64,000 bases of DNA from 55-13 sp037190145 (lineage in GTDB: Bacteria > Armatimonadota > Fimbriimonadia > Fimbriimonadales > Fimbriimonadaceae). The notes beneath the pieces were generated by a model that was not told the DNA's origin, did not search any database, and was given only the letters and a program-made list of their open reading frames with translations. The DNA is taken from the NCBI GenBank assembly GCA_037190145.1, contig JBBCJU010000001.1, positions 62,001 through 126,000 of the forward strand. The letters are read 5' to 3'. This document shows, one piece after another, positions 24,469-32,307 of this stretch. The first letter of the stretch is position 1, and every line of letters begins with the position of its first letter. The position numbers and the translations under genes are program-made.

Positions 24469-24533
24469 TAGACTATGTAAACAGCCTTTTCTGACCATGA
24501 AGGGGCCCTACCTGGTGTTCAACCAACGACCTC

Positions 24534-27299
24534 ATGCTAACAACTCTCTTTGCACTCGCAGTTATGGCTCCGAACAATCTGAAGCTCTGGTATCAACAGC
24601 CTGCCGATACGATGTTGCCCACCGGCAATGAAGCCGGGTGGCTCAAGGCTCTTCCGATTGGAAATGGGCGAATCGGAGCCATGGTGTTTGGCGGCGTGGA
24701 TCGAGAGAGGATTCAGCTAAACGAAGACACCATTTGGGCCGGACCACCAAATCCCGTCCAACCTGAAGATAGCGCAATCCATATTCAGCGAGCTCGGGAA
24801 CTGCTGTTCCAAGGCAAGAATTCGGAGGCCCAAGCCTTGCTCCAAGAAAAAGTCATGGGGCAGCATGAAGGCAGGCGAAGCTACCAACCTTTGGGCGACT
24901 TGTGGATCGATATGATCTACCCAAATCGAAAGCTTGCATCCCCCGCTACCATCACAGGATGGAAGCGACCATCAGGTTCTACAGAAGCTAACGCAACTTC
25001 GGCAACCTTTGATGATTCTGGTTGGCGGGAGGTGAAGTCCGAAGCTGATCTTCAGGTTCCGGCAAACGCAAAAGTCGTTTTCCGCGCTTCATTTGATGTC
25101 AAAGACCCGAAGCAGTTCAGTTCACTACGACTCAGTCCCATCGATGATGATTCAACGATATATCTGAACGGCGTATCCATCGGACGCACTACGGTCTATA
25201 ACCAGTCTTACACCTTTGATGTTCGCAACAAGCTTAAAGCAGGACGTAACGTCCTTGCCGTGGATGTACACAATGGCGGGGGCGCGGGCCACATGGCATC
25301 GGAAGTGACACTTGTCACAGATTCAACTCCCCTAGGATATTATCGGGATCTTGATCTAGATACAGCCATCTCAACCACCCGTTATAAAGTGGATGGCGTC
25401 AGCTATACGCGAGAAGTATTCGTCTCTCCCACCAGCCAAGTGGCCGTGGTCTATATCAGCGTAGATCGCAAAGGAGCCTTAAACTTCGATGTGAAGTTTG
25501 ATCGGTTCGGTCGAGTTCGTGCTCGCACATTAGGTCAAGACCGCCTCATTCTGGAAGACCAAGCCGGCCACGAAGGCAAGGCTCTTGGCACCAAGTTCCA
25601 CGGAGTCGTGGATGTCCTTCCTCTTGGAGGAAGTATCGCCTCCGGCGCGGACATGTTTGAGGTTCGAAACGCAAGCGGTGCGATTTTGCTGATCGCCTGT
25701 GCCACTGACTACAACAAGTCCGAACCCGCTAAGCCTTTGAGCCAAGACCGACTTCAGAAATGTTCTGAAACCTTAAGACTTGCTCGTGAGAAGGGCTACA
25801 CCCGGCTTAAGTCCGAATCGGTCAAAGAACATCAGAAGCTGTTCCGACGCGTTTCCCTGGATCTCGGCCCTTCCATCAATAAGCCCACAGATCAGCGTCT
25901 CGACGCCGTTAAGAAGGGAGCCACCGATGCTGGCCTAGAGGAACTTTATTTCCAGTTTGGCCGCTATCTCTTGATTACGGCTTCTCGCCCTGGTGACATG
26001 CCCGCGAACTTACAAGGCGTTTGGAGTCCTTATGAGACTGCACCTTGGAACTCGGACTATCACCTGAACATCAACCTGCAAATGAACTACTGGATTGCTG
26101 AGGTCGGCAATCTGAGCGAATGTCACTTGCCTATGTTCGATCTCATGGAAAACCTAAGACCATCGGCCAGGGAAATGGCCAAGCGTCTGGGTTCTCAGGG
26201 AATCACGGCGGGGCATGTGACTGATGGCCCTCTTTGGGCAGCTCTTTCGGGACAAACGGTTTGGGGACTCTGGCCGCACGGGATTGGGTGGTGTTCTGGC
26301 CACTTTATGGAGCATTACCGGTACACCGGCGATAAGCAATTCCTTAAGGATCGCGCCTACCCGTTCCTCAAAGAAGCCGCAGAGTTTTACTTAGGTTGGC
26401 TGGTAAAAGATCCAGCAACTGGAAAGTTGATAAGCGGTCCAAGCACATCTCCCGAGAACCATTACAAGCTGGACGGCAAGCTTCTCAATGTCGCCATGGG
26501 CAACGCCATGGATCAAGAGATTATCTGGGAAGTCTTTTCAAATGTCTTGCAAGCCTCTAAGGATTTGGGGCTCTCCGGAGAGTTCCAAAATCGAGTCAAG
26601 GCCGCCCTGGAGAACCTGGCATTACCAAAGATTGGGGCAGATGGTCGCCTCATCGAGTGGGATCGCCAATACGAGGAAGGTGAACCCGGCCACCGCCATC
26701 TCTCCCACCTCTATGGAGTTCATCCATCCAATCAGTTCACCTTTGGAGGAGCACCCAACTACATGGCTGCCGCCAAGAAGTCGATGGAGCACCGCCTGCG
26801 CAACGGAGGCGGTCATACAGGGTGGTCCAGAGCCTGGATCATCAATTTCTTTGCTCGCTTCCTAGATGCCGAGAAAGCCCATGAGAACGTCCGCTTGCTC
26901 CTTGCAAAATCGACTCTAGATAACCTGTTTGATGATCACCCACCGTTCCAGATTGACGGCAACTATGGCGGTGCCGCGGGCATTGCCGAAATGCTGCTCC
27001 AAAGTCACGAAGGCTTTGTCCGCCTTCTCCCCGCCCTTCCTAAAGCTTGGCCAACCGGGTCATTTAAGGGCTTAGTTGCCCGAGGAGGATTTGTCGTTGA
27101 TGTGGATTGGAAAGACGGTGAGATTAAGCGTGCAGTTATCCATAGCAAGCTTGGCGGAACCTGCAAGATCAAGACCTCGGCAGGTGAGGCAAGAATTCAA
27201 GAAGAAGGCTCAAGTAAACAAGATCGACTCGGAGGCGAAATCATGGAATTTGCAACCAAGAAGGGAAAGAGCTACACGCTGACTTTTCATTCGGAGTAA
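24534..27299 (+). CDS. GH95 alpha-L-fucosidase with inserted galactose-binding-like domain
   Basis: 921 aa. A short signal-like start (MLTTLFALAVMAP) precedes the GH95 N-terminal domain (LWYQQPA, LPIGNGRIGAMVFGG, LNEDTIWAGPP). Between SYQPLGDLWID (residue 126) and GYYRDLDLDTA (268) lies an extra domain of about 140 residues with FDDSGWREV, VFRASFDV, IYLNGVSIG and AGRNVLAVDVHN, a jelly-roll like those of GH2 enzymes. Catalytic residues of the family are present: Asn512 and Asn514 (HLNINLQMNYW), the acid Glu641 (TSPENH) and Asp808 (IDGNYGG). GH95 inverts alpha-1,2-linked L-fucose or L-galactose. It probably acts with the GH20 and GH29 enzymes nearby. Confidence 0.95.
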   Translation: MLTTLFALAVMAPNNLKLWYQQPADTMLPTGNEAGWLKALPIGNGRIGAMVFGGVDRERIQLNEDTIWAGPPNPVQPEDSAIHIQRARELLFQGKNSEAQALLQEKVMGQHEGRRSYQPLGDLWIDMIYPNRKLASPATITGWKRPSGSTEANATSATFDDSGWREVKSEADLQVPANAKVVFRASFDVKDPKQFSSLRLSPIDDDSTIYLNGVSIGRTTVYNQSYTFDVRNKLKAGRNVLAVDVHNGGGAGHMASEVTLVTDSTPLGYYRDLDLDTAISTTRYKVDGVSYTREVFVSPTSQVAVVYISVDRKGALNFDVKFDRFGRVRARTLGQDRLILEDQAGHEGKALGTKFHGVVDVLPLGGSIASGADMFEVRNASGAILLIACATDYNKSEPAKPLSQDRLQKCSETLRLAREKGYTRLKSESVKEHQKLFRRVSLDLGPSINKPTDQRLDAVKKGATDAGLEELYFQFGRYLLITASRPGDMPANLQGVWSPYETAPWNSDYHLNINLQMNYWIAEVGNLSECHLPMFDLMENLRPSAREMAKRLGSQGITAGHVTDGPLWAALSGQTVWGLWPHGIGWCSGHFMEHYRYTGDKQFLKDRAYPFLKEAAEFYLGWLVKDPATGKLISGPSTSPENHYKLDGKLLNVAMGNAMDQEIIWEVFSNVLQASKDLGLSGEFQNRVKAALENLALPKIGADGRLIEWDRQYEEGEPGHRHLSHLYGVHPSNQFTFGGAPNYMAAAKKSMEHRLRNGGGHTGWSRAWIINFFARFLDAEKAHENVRLLLAKSTLDNLFDDHPPFQIDGNYGGAAGIAEMLLQSHEGFVRLLPALPKAWPTGSFKGLVARGGFVVDVDWKDGEIKRAVIHSKLGGTCKIKTSAGEARIQEEGSSKQDRLGGEIMEFATKKGKSYTLTFHSE

Positions 27300-27310
27300 G
27301 TAAGAGGCAT

Positions 27311-27410
27311 CTGAAGAATAAGCCTTGAAGTTGAGGACTAAGAATGGACAGAATCTTCCCTCAAGCCTTCTTGAGATTTATCTTGAACGGTTTCCTTTCT
27401 TATTCCTCAG
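27311..27410. other. possible structured RNA element or long hairpin
   Basis: ctgaagaataag (27311-27322) can pair with cttattcctcag (27399-27410) with one mismatch, closing a 100-base segment that contains a perfect 6-bp hairpin (27360-27375). It lies between the GH95 stop and the nucleotidyltransferase gene. No known RNA class is recognised, and chance pairing is possible. Confidence 0.25.
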
Positions 27411-27463
27411 TCAGTAAAGTGCTCCGTGATACGCTTTGCAGCGTCTTGTCGTAAAATTCAATA

Positions 27464-28048
27464 GTGGCTAACGCAACCGCAATCTCGCTGGATAGAATGG
27501 TCCGAGCAGTGGAAAAAGTAAGAGAGAGACTTTTACGCGCAGCCGCAGCCCTAGAGTCAGCAGGCATCCCTTACGCGGTTGCCGGTGGAAATGCAGTTGC
27601 GGCATGGGTTAGCACCGTGGACGAGTCCGCCGTTCGTAATACTCGCGATGTTGACATGATGTTGCGCCGCGAAGATTTAGCTCGTACCCGTGAGGTACTT
27701 GAAGTAGCAGGATTCATTTATCGTCACACCGCAGGTTTAGATGTATTTTTGGATGGGCCTGATGCATCGGTGCGAGACGCAGTCCATATTGTTTTTGCTA
27801 ATGAGAAGGTTCGTGAACACGAATTAGCCGCGAATCCGGACCTTAAAGATTCCGAAGATACTGGAGAGTTTAGGATCCTATCTCTAGCCGCACTTGTGCA
27901 GATCAAGCTCACGGCTTATCGTGACAAAGACAAAACACACCTACGAGATCTTATAGAGATGGGACTTGTAGATGAAGCGTGGGTAAAGAGACTTCCCCCT
28001 GCCCTTGGTGATCGACTGCAAGCCTTACTTGATGATCCTCTTGGATAA
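27464..28048 (+). CDS. nucleotidyltransferase-fold protein (AbiEii/DUF6036-like)
   Basis: 194 aa. The segment YAVAGGNAVAAWV followed by RNTRDVDMMLRRED is the minimal nucleotidyltransferase signature (GG, then a D-x-D pair of metal ligands). The rest is helical, ending with ALVQIKLTAYRDKDKTHLRDL. This layout is typical of the AbiEii-like/MNT family. Relatives act as toxins in AbiEi/AbiEii systems, but no antitoxin-like partner is next to it, and stand-alone members with unknown roles are common. GTG start. It is not obviously in an operon. Confidence 0.75.
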   Translation: MANATAISLDRMVRAVEKVRERLLRAAAALESAGIPYAVAGGNAVAAWVSTVDESAVRNTRDVDMMLRREDLARTREVLEVAGFIYRHTAGLDVFLDGPDASVRDAVHIVFANEKVREHELAANPDLKDSEDTGEFRILSLAALVQIKLTAYRDKDKTHLRDLIEMGLVDEAWVKRLPPALGDRLQALLDDPLG

Positions 28049-28123
28049 TCGGAAGTTCTTGCTTAGGGCTACGCTCCCTTACGTTCCCTTTGCATAATGC
28101 CCAACTAAACCACCATAAGCAGC

Positions 28124-28639
28124 TTACAGAGATAGCATGGCAGCGTTATCACCGACTACAGGTGAGTTGGGCAACCTAGCTCCTACTCGGCTTTCATCTT
28201 CTGGCGGTTGCTTATTGTCTGCAATACGGTTTAGCCAATCAAAGTAAATCCACTTTACGAGATAGATTCCAAATTGCAATCCCGCAACGAATATTCCGAT
28301 TCGTGCCCAATGAAAGATATTTTGAGGAACTCCAGAACTGGCAATCAGAAAAGCGATGCTCGCTAGAGCAACCAAAAAGCTAACCACCGTCCAACAGATA
28401 TGCGTTCTTACAAACGGCAGATCGAACTCACGATCGAATCTATCAAAAGCCAATGCGAAGGTTGCTACACCCAGCAAGGGTAGTCCAACTAGAGAGAGCC
28501 ATTGCAACCCAAAGGAACCATAAGCATGGATATCATTGAGAATGACCTGGGCCAGCAACCGCTCCAAGACCCAGATGGGAAGACCAAACAAAGCAATGGC
28601 TAAACCTTGTCGGAGGCTGTACTGGATTCTCATTGACAT
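28124..28639 (-). CDS. four-helix membrane protein, unknown
   Basis: 171 aa, not recognised. Four hydrophobic segments (near residues 12-32, 43-62, 83-103 and 112-130) are followed by a polar C-terminal tail of about 40 residues. ATG start at 28639, with a second in-frame ATG two codons later. It is divergent from the NahK-like kinase gene, with about 70 bp between them. Confidence 0.6.
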   Translation of the reverse strand: MSMRIQYSLRQGLAIALFGLPIWVLERLLAQVILNDIHAYGSFGLQWLSLVGLPLLGVATFALAFDRFDREFDLPFVRTHICWTVVSFLVALASIAFLIASSGVPQNIFHWARIGIFVAGLQFGIYLVKWIYFDWLNRIADNKQPPEDESRVGARLPNSPVVGDNAAMLSL

Positions 28640-28710
28640 GATTCCATTATCCGCCGGGTTGAGTCGATTTAGCCGAAAAGCTCGTCTTTTGCTATACTCA
28701 CCGAGGCTCT

Positions 28711-29952
28711 ATGCTTTCTCTTGACCACGCCCGCACTATTGCTGACCAGTTCCATATCGAGCATCCCTTCGAAATTGAGTTTTTTGAGGGTCGCGGCAAT
28801 ATAAACCTGGATACGCTGCTTATCTCTGCGGGGCCAGAAAAACGAGCCTATCTGCTTCAGAGAGTGAACCCAGATGTCTTTCCGATGGCGGACCGTGTGA
28901 TGACGGGCATGATCGCTACCATTGAAGCCCAGAAACAGTCTATTCACCAGGGGATTGGAGCGGAGACAGGTTGGAAAGTTCCCGAGCTTGTGCCTACCCG
29001 AGACGGACGTCTCTTCCATGAAGAAGATGGTATCTGGCGGGTGATGCACTACATCGAAGGAGCCATTAGCTACAAATCTCTTAGCGAATTGCCTGAGCAT
29101 CGTCAAACGGATGCAGCCTTTGAGGTGGGTCGGGGTCTCGCTATTTACAATGACCTTACTGCGTCTATAGAAGCGGCAGCCATTCCTACCGCCCTTCCGG
29201 GTTACCGCAATACCCAGGTTTACTTTGACCAGTTGGATGCGGCCCTAGAAGGCTGTCGAGACCTGAAGGCGACTGAGCATCGGATACCCACCGATCCGGA
29301 AGTTCGCCAATCTACTGAGCGCCATTTCCTTTGCGCCTGCGAAGAATCAGACCGTTTGGCTCGAAGAAACGATCCTGAGCTTCAAGCCTTCATTAAGATC
29401 GCCCTGGATAACCGTGATCTTGCCCTATCGATGGCTAAAGCCAGAGAAGACGGCACGATTCGCCACACCGCCATTCACGGCGACACTAAGATTGAGAACT
29501 TCTTGTTTGACGCGCAGACGGGTCGCGTCATGTCGCTTGTTGACCTGGATACCATCATGCCTCTTACTTGGCTTGCGGACTGGGGCGATATGGTTCGATC
29601 CTTAGTCAATGTTGCCGGGGAAAAGGAACGAGATCTGGAAAAAGTACAGGTAGATCGAGAGGTATATCGAGCGGTAACCGAGGGTTTCTTGAATACCGCA
29701 GCCACCGCCACCGAGCAAGAAATTGCGATGATGCCGCGGGCAGTTCAGGTCATCACTTTAGAACTGGGTGTCCGCTTCCTTGCCGACTACCTCAGAGGTG
29801 ATACTTACTTTAAGCTCGGCGCTAACGACCCCGCAGATCTCAACAAGGTTCGTGCGATGGTTCAAATCAAGCTCTTCGAAAAGCTGGTTGAGCATGAGCC
29901 AGAAGCAAACGCAATCTTGGCGGAGTTTCAGGATAGAGTTCCCCTGCTTTAG
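28711..29952 (+). CDS. NahK-like N-acetylhexosamine kinase (APH-fold phosphotransferase)
   Basis: 413 aa aminoglycoside-phosphotransferase-fold enzyme. The N-lobe starts with GRGNINLDTLLI and YLLQRVNPDVFPM, as in N-acetylhexosamine 1-kinases. The C-lobe has the catalytic HGDTKIENFLFD (Asp258) and the metal-binding VDLDTIMP (Asp278/Asp280). NahK phosphorylates GlcNAc and GalNAc at C1 in the lacto-N-biose/galacto-N-biose pathway. Databases often mislabel these as mucin desulfatases. It would process aminosugars released by the GH20 and GH109 enzymes of this window. ATG start with CGAGG 6 bases upstream. The rest of the LNB pathway is not seen here. Confidence 0.75.
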   Translation: MLSLDHARTIADQFHIEHPFEIEFFEGRGNINLDTLLISAGPEKRAYLLQRVNPDVFPMADRVMTGMIATIEAQKQSIHQGIGAETGWKVPELVPTRDGRLFHEEDGIWRVMHYIEGAISYKSLSELPEHRQTDAAFEVGRGLAIYNDLTASIEAAAIPTALPGYRNTQVYFDQLDAALEGCRDLKATEHRIPTDPEVRQSTERHFLCACEESDRLARRNDPELQAFIKIALDNRDLALSMAKAREDGTIRHTAIHGDTKIENFLFDAQTGRVMSLVDLDTIMPLTWLADWGDMVRSLVNVAGEKERDLEKVQVDREVYRAVTEGFLNTAATATEQEIAMMPRAVQVITLELGVRFLADYLRGDTYFKLGANDPADLNKVRAMVQIKLFEKLVEHEPEANAILAEFQDRVPLL

Positions 29953-30067
29953 TCACCAGTCCGCTTGCTCCAGCTCTTTCTAGCGAGTCGGGCAAACTCC
30001 ATTAGCGTTCTTTCGCAACAGTTTCCACTTTGTCCGATCAAAAAGGCATGTCTCTTTCGTCATTCCC

Positions 30068-30895
30068 GTGATGGGAAGTCCTCACGAAGCAATTGGCGGC
30101 CTGATGATTGCCGTGGCCTCGGGTCTTGTGATGAGCATCGCCGCGCTCCTAATCATGTACAAGACCATCGATGGCGACATACCCGCTTGGATGGGGTTAG
30201 GAGCACTCGCTGGAGTGGTTGGAGTATTAGCGCTGACCGCAAAACCTCCTCATCCCGCCATTCCTGGCATCGTGCTCGTTGTTGCGATTACGCTGATGGC
30301 ATTCTTCCCATTTATGCTCAATCAACTAGATCGAGCAGATTTGAATAGCTTCGATGTCCATCGGTTGGAACGGGCTTTTCAGGCCCTTGTGGTTCGCCCA
30401 GAAAACTTTGCCTGCAAGCTAGAAGTAGCTAAAGCTTTGCACTCTCAAGGCTTTGTTCATCAGGCGATCGCCATCGCTACGGAAACCCTGAACACGATAC
30501 CAAACGAAAAGGACCAAGTCACAAATCGCTCCATCCGTGACCAATTCCGCGACGAGGACTACAAAGTAAAGCAGTGGATGCGAGCCGCAGGAAAGACTCC
30601 GCTCTACGCAATCCACATGCGGTGTGGCAAGTGCGGGCACGAGAATCCAGTGAATGCCATCGTCTGTCAAAAGTGCGCTCACCCTCACTTGCTTGATGTG
30701 GCGAAGAAAGGAGATAACCGCACCAAGGTTATCGGAAAGCTGGTGCTCAGTTGGGGTCTTCTTGCATTGCTCATCGTCGGCTCTGCCTCGGTCGGCTTAG
30801 CCATGCCAGGAGCCGTTGGATATGGCCTGATCGCTTTGTTTATTGTCGCAATTGGATTGCTGTTCGCATGGATGTTTAGAAAGCCCGGTACATAG
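30068..30895 (+). CDS. membrane protein with TPR-like region and zinc ribbon
   Basis: 275 aa, function unknown. Three N-terminal membrane helices (about residues 9-30, 38-55 and 60-80) precede a helical, TPR-like stretch (RLERAFQALVVRPENFACKLEVAKALHSQGFVH, shown as RLERAFQALVVRPEN then ACKLEVAKALHSQGF). A zinc ribbon has Cys186/Cys189 and Cys200/Cys203 (CGKCGHENPVNAIVCQKC). Two C-terminal membrane helices follow. The start may be the GTG at 30068 or the adjacent ATG at 30071. It stands alone. Confidence 0.65.
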   Translation: MMGSPHEAIGGLMIAVASGLVMSIAALLIMYKTIDGDIPAWMGLGALAGVVGVLALTAKPPHPAIPGIVLVVAITLMAFFPFMLNQLDRADLNSFDVHRLERAFQALVVRPENFACKLEVAKALHSQGFVHQAIAIATETLNTIPNEKDQVTNRSIRDQFRDEDYKVKQWMRAAGKTPLYAIHMRCGKCGHENPVNAIVCQKCAHPHLLDVAKKGDNRTKVIGKLVLSWGLLALLIVGSASVGLAMPGAVGYGLIALFIVAIGLLFAWMFRKPGT

Positions 30896-30900
30896 CGGAC

Positions 30901-31107
30901 CTACCGCGTTTGCTCCTGACGAGCAGGAACTGGTGCCTGATTTCGCTCAGACTCCATTTGTAGCAGCACAGCCACGGAGACAACAATCACGACTAGCGCC
31001 AGGAACACGTGAATCCTCGTCTCATGGAGATCCCCCTCATCATTTCTTTGCGACACTGGAACACCCGTTCTTGCCGCAGTTAGGCTTGCTTCCCCTCTCC
31101 TCTTCAT
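30901..31107 (-). CDS. small single-pass membrane protein
   Basis: 68 aa from the ATG at 31107, which has GAGG about 7 bases upstream. A longer frame to 31170 has a less protein-like leader. A basic N-terminus is followed by one hydrophobic helix (VFLALVVIVVSVAVLLQM) and a charged Gln/Arg-rich tail. No family is recognised. It converges on the zinc-ribbon gene with only 5 bases between the stops. The 105 bases upstream, before the next gene, hold nothing I can identify. Confidence 0.4.
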   Translation of the reverse strand: MKRRGEASLTAARTGVPVSQRNDEGDLHETRIHVFLALVVIVVSVAVLLQMESERNQAPVPARQEQTR

Positions 31108-31212
31108 CCAATCCTCGTTGAACTGATCCGCACAGGAAAAGAATGATTGGTAAGGGGATGGGTTTCCCACCGTCAGTCGATATGTCTATTGCCTGACTTT
31201 GGTTAGCGGTGC

Positions 31213-31779
31213 CTATTTAAGGGCGTTCTCTCGCGGAACAGTGATGCCAATCCCAAAATCACTCACTTGATCTTTCGGTTTGGTCCCTTTTGATCTCAAA
31301 TCAATCAGGAGCTTGATCGCAGATTTGCCCTTTGAAGTCATTGTGGGGGTGTGATAAGTCCAAGTTGTCGAGTAAGGGCTTGGGGAAGATAACTGCGCAG
31401 AGTATTTTGCCACCAGAGCCGTATGATCACCTTTGACACTCTGTCTTAGCCAATACTCCGTTTCATGCGGACGCACTATGCGAGCGATAAGGCCTTGGCT
31501 ATTCTTACGATCAATCTCTGGTCCAATCTTGATTCCAGACTTGTCCATTTCATGCCAGTAGTCTGCAGATACCTGTGTCTCGGGCTATAGCTCCTGCTTC
31601 TCATAGGGGATAAAGCCTAGAATCTTGTACTCAAGTTGGCGACCACCATCCCATTCAGATATCTGATACAGATTCACAATGGCCCCGCCGTTTGCCAAAG
31701 CCAAAAGAACTCCGGCAACCAGCACACCAGCGACAGATACACCGACCCACTTTGCGCCAGAACGACCAGACATGTTCAT
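31213..31779 (-). pseudogene. membrane-anchored hypothetical protein interrupted by an in-frame TAG
   Basis: A 64-codon frame from the ATG at 31779 (one membrane helix, GVSVAGVLVAGVLLALANGG) stops at TAG (31585-31587). The same frame continues at once as PETQVSADYWHEMDKSG and runs to 31213. The downstream ATG (31548) has no Shine-Dalgarno site. Read through the stop, it makes one protein of 188 residues: a short cytoplasmic N-terminus, one membrane helix and an outer domain ending FGIGITVPRENALK. I take this as a single gene with a nonsense mutation or a sequencing error. Two independent genes remain possible. The family is not recognised. Confidence 0.55.
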
Positions 31780-31788
31780 TATTTACAC

Positions 31789-31817
31789 ATTATAAATGTC
31801 AACTATTTAGGTCGCAA
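31789..31817 (-). promoter_or_regulatory. consensus-like promoter upstream of the interrupted gene
   Basis: On the minus strand, TTGCGA (31812-31817) and a perfect TATAAT (31789-31794) are separated by exactly 17 bases. The ATG at 31779 is only 9 bases beyond the -10 box, so the mRNA would be leaderless or nearly so. Confidence 0.65.
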
Positions 31818-31881
31818 GCGTGTCCTAATATTTATACGGTCCATTCAGGATCAACCTATTCTGGTCAACAGGAGCACCAAC

Positions 31882-32280
31882 ATGTTTAATGACTGTAGCG
31901 GAAGATTAGCGAAGAGCCTCGAAGAAGCTGAGGAATATATCCTTGAGTTTATTGTTGAAAACCTAGCGCAAAAAGAGCGTCGCGTTACCGAGAAATCCTA
32001 TGACTTTGACCTCTTTCTTCCATGGCTTATGGAGATTGTAGAGAACCAACACGTGCAAAGCAGTTCATCAGAACCAGAAATTGTCGAGCTGGAGAGCCTT
32101 TACATGGATGCAGCCTGGTCCCTGTGCAACAAGGGCATCCTCAGGCCTGGTCCACGCAGAACGAATAGTGAGAATCCTCGCGATGGATACGCGAAAGGCT
32201 ACTCTCTTACTTTGCTGGGGCGATCAATGCTTAAGGAACGAATCCAAAATCTGCTTCATCAATCCCCTAACGTGCAATAA
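31882..32280 (+). CDS. small winged-helix-like protein, unknown
   Basis: 132 aa from the ATG at 31882, which has CAGGAG about 8 bases upstream. A longer frame to 31636 would overlap the divergent gene and its promoter. The N-terminal half is acidic and helical (KSLEEAEEYILEFIVENLA). The C-terminal half, AWSLCNKGILRPGPRR then GYSLTLLGRSMLKERI, resembles the winged-helix segment in which a short beta wing precedes a TLLGR-type helix. DNA binding is possible but not shown. No family name can be given. Confidence 0.55.
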   Translation: MFNDCSGRLAKSLEEAEEYILEFIVENLAQKERRVTEKSYDFDLFLPWLMEIVENQHVQSSSSEPEIVELESLYMDAAWSLCNKGILRPGPRRTNSENPRDGYAKGYSLTLLGRSMLKERIQNLLHQSPNVQ

Positions 32281-32307
32281 GGACCCTTAATCGGCTAGCC
32301 TTTTAGT

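Noticed and set aside
27464..28048. AbiE abortive-infection system
   Set aside because: Only an AbiEii-like nucleotidyltransferase fold is present; no AbiEi-type antitoxin gene is adjacent, so a defence call is not supported.
31585..31587. TAG decoded as pyrrolysine or by a suppressor tRNA
   Set aside because: No pyl genes or suppressor tRNA are visible and other genes in the window stop normally at TAG, so a simple nonsense change is preferred.
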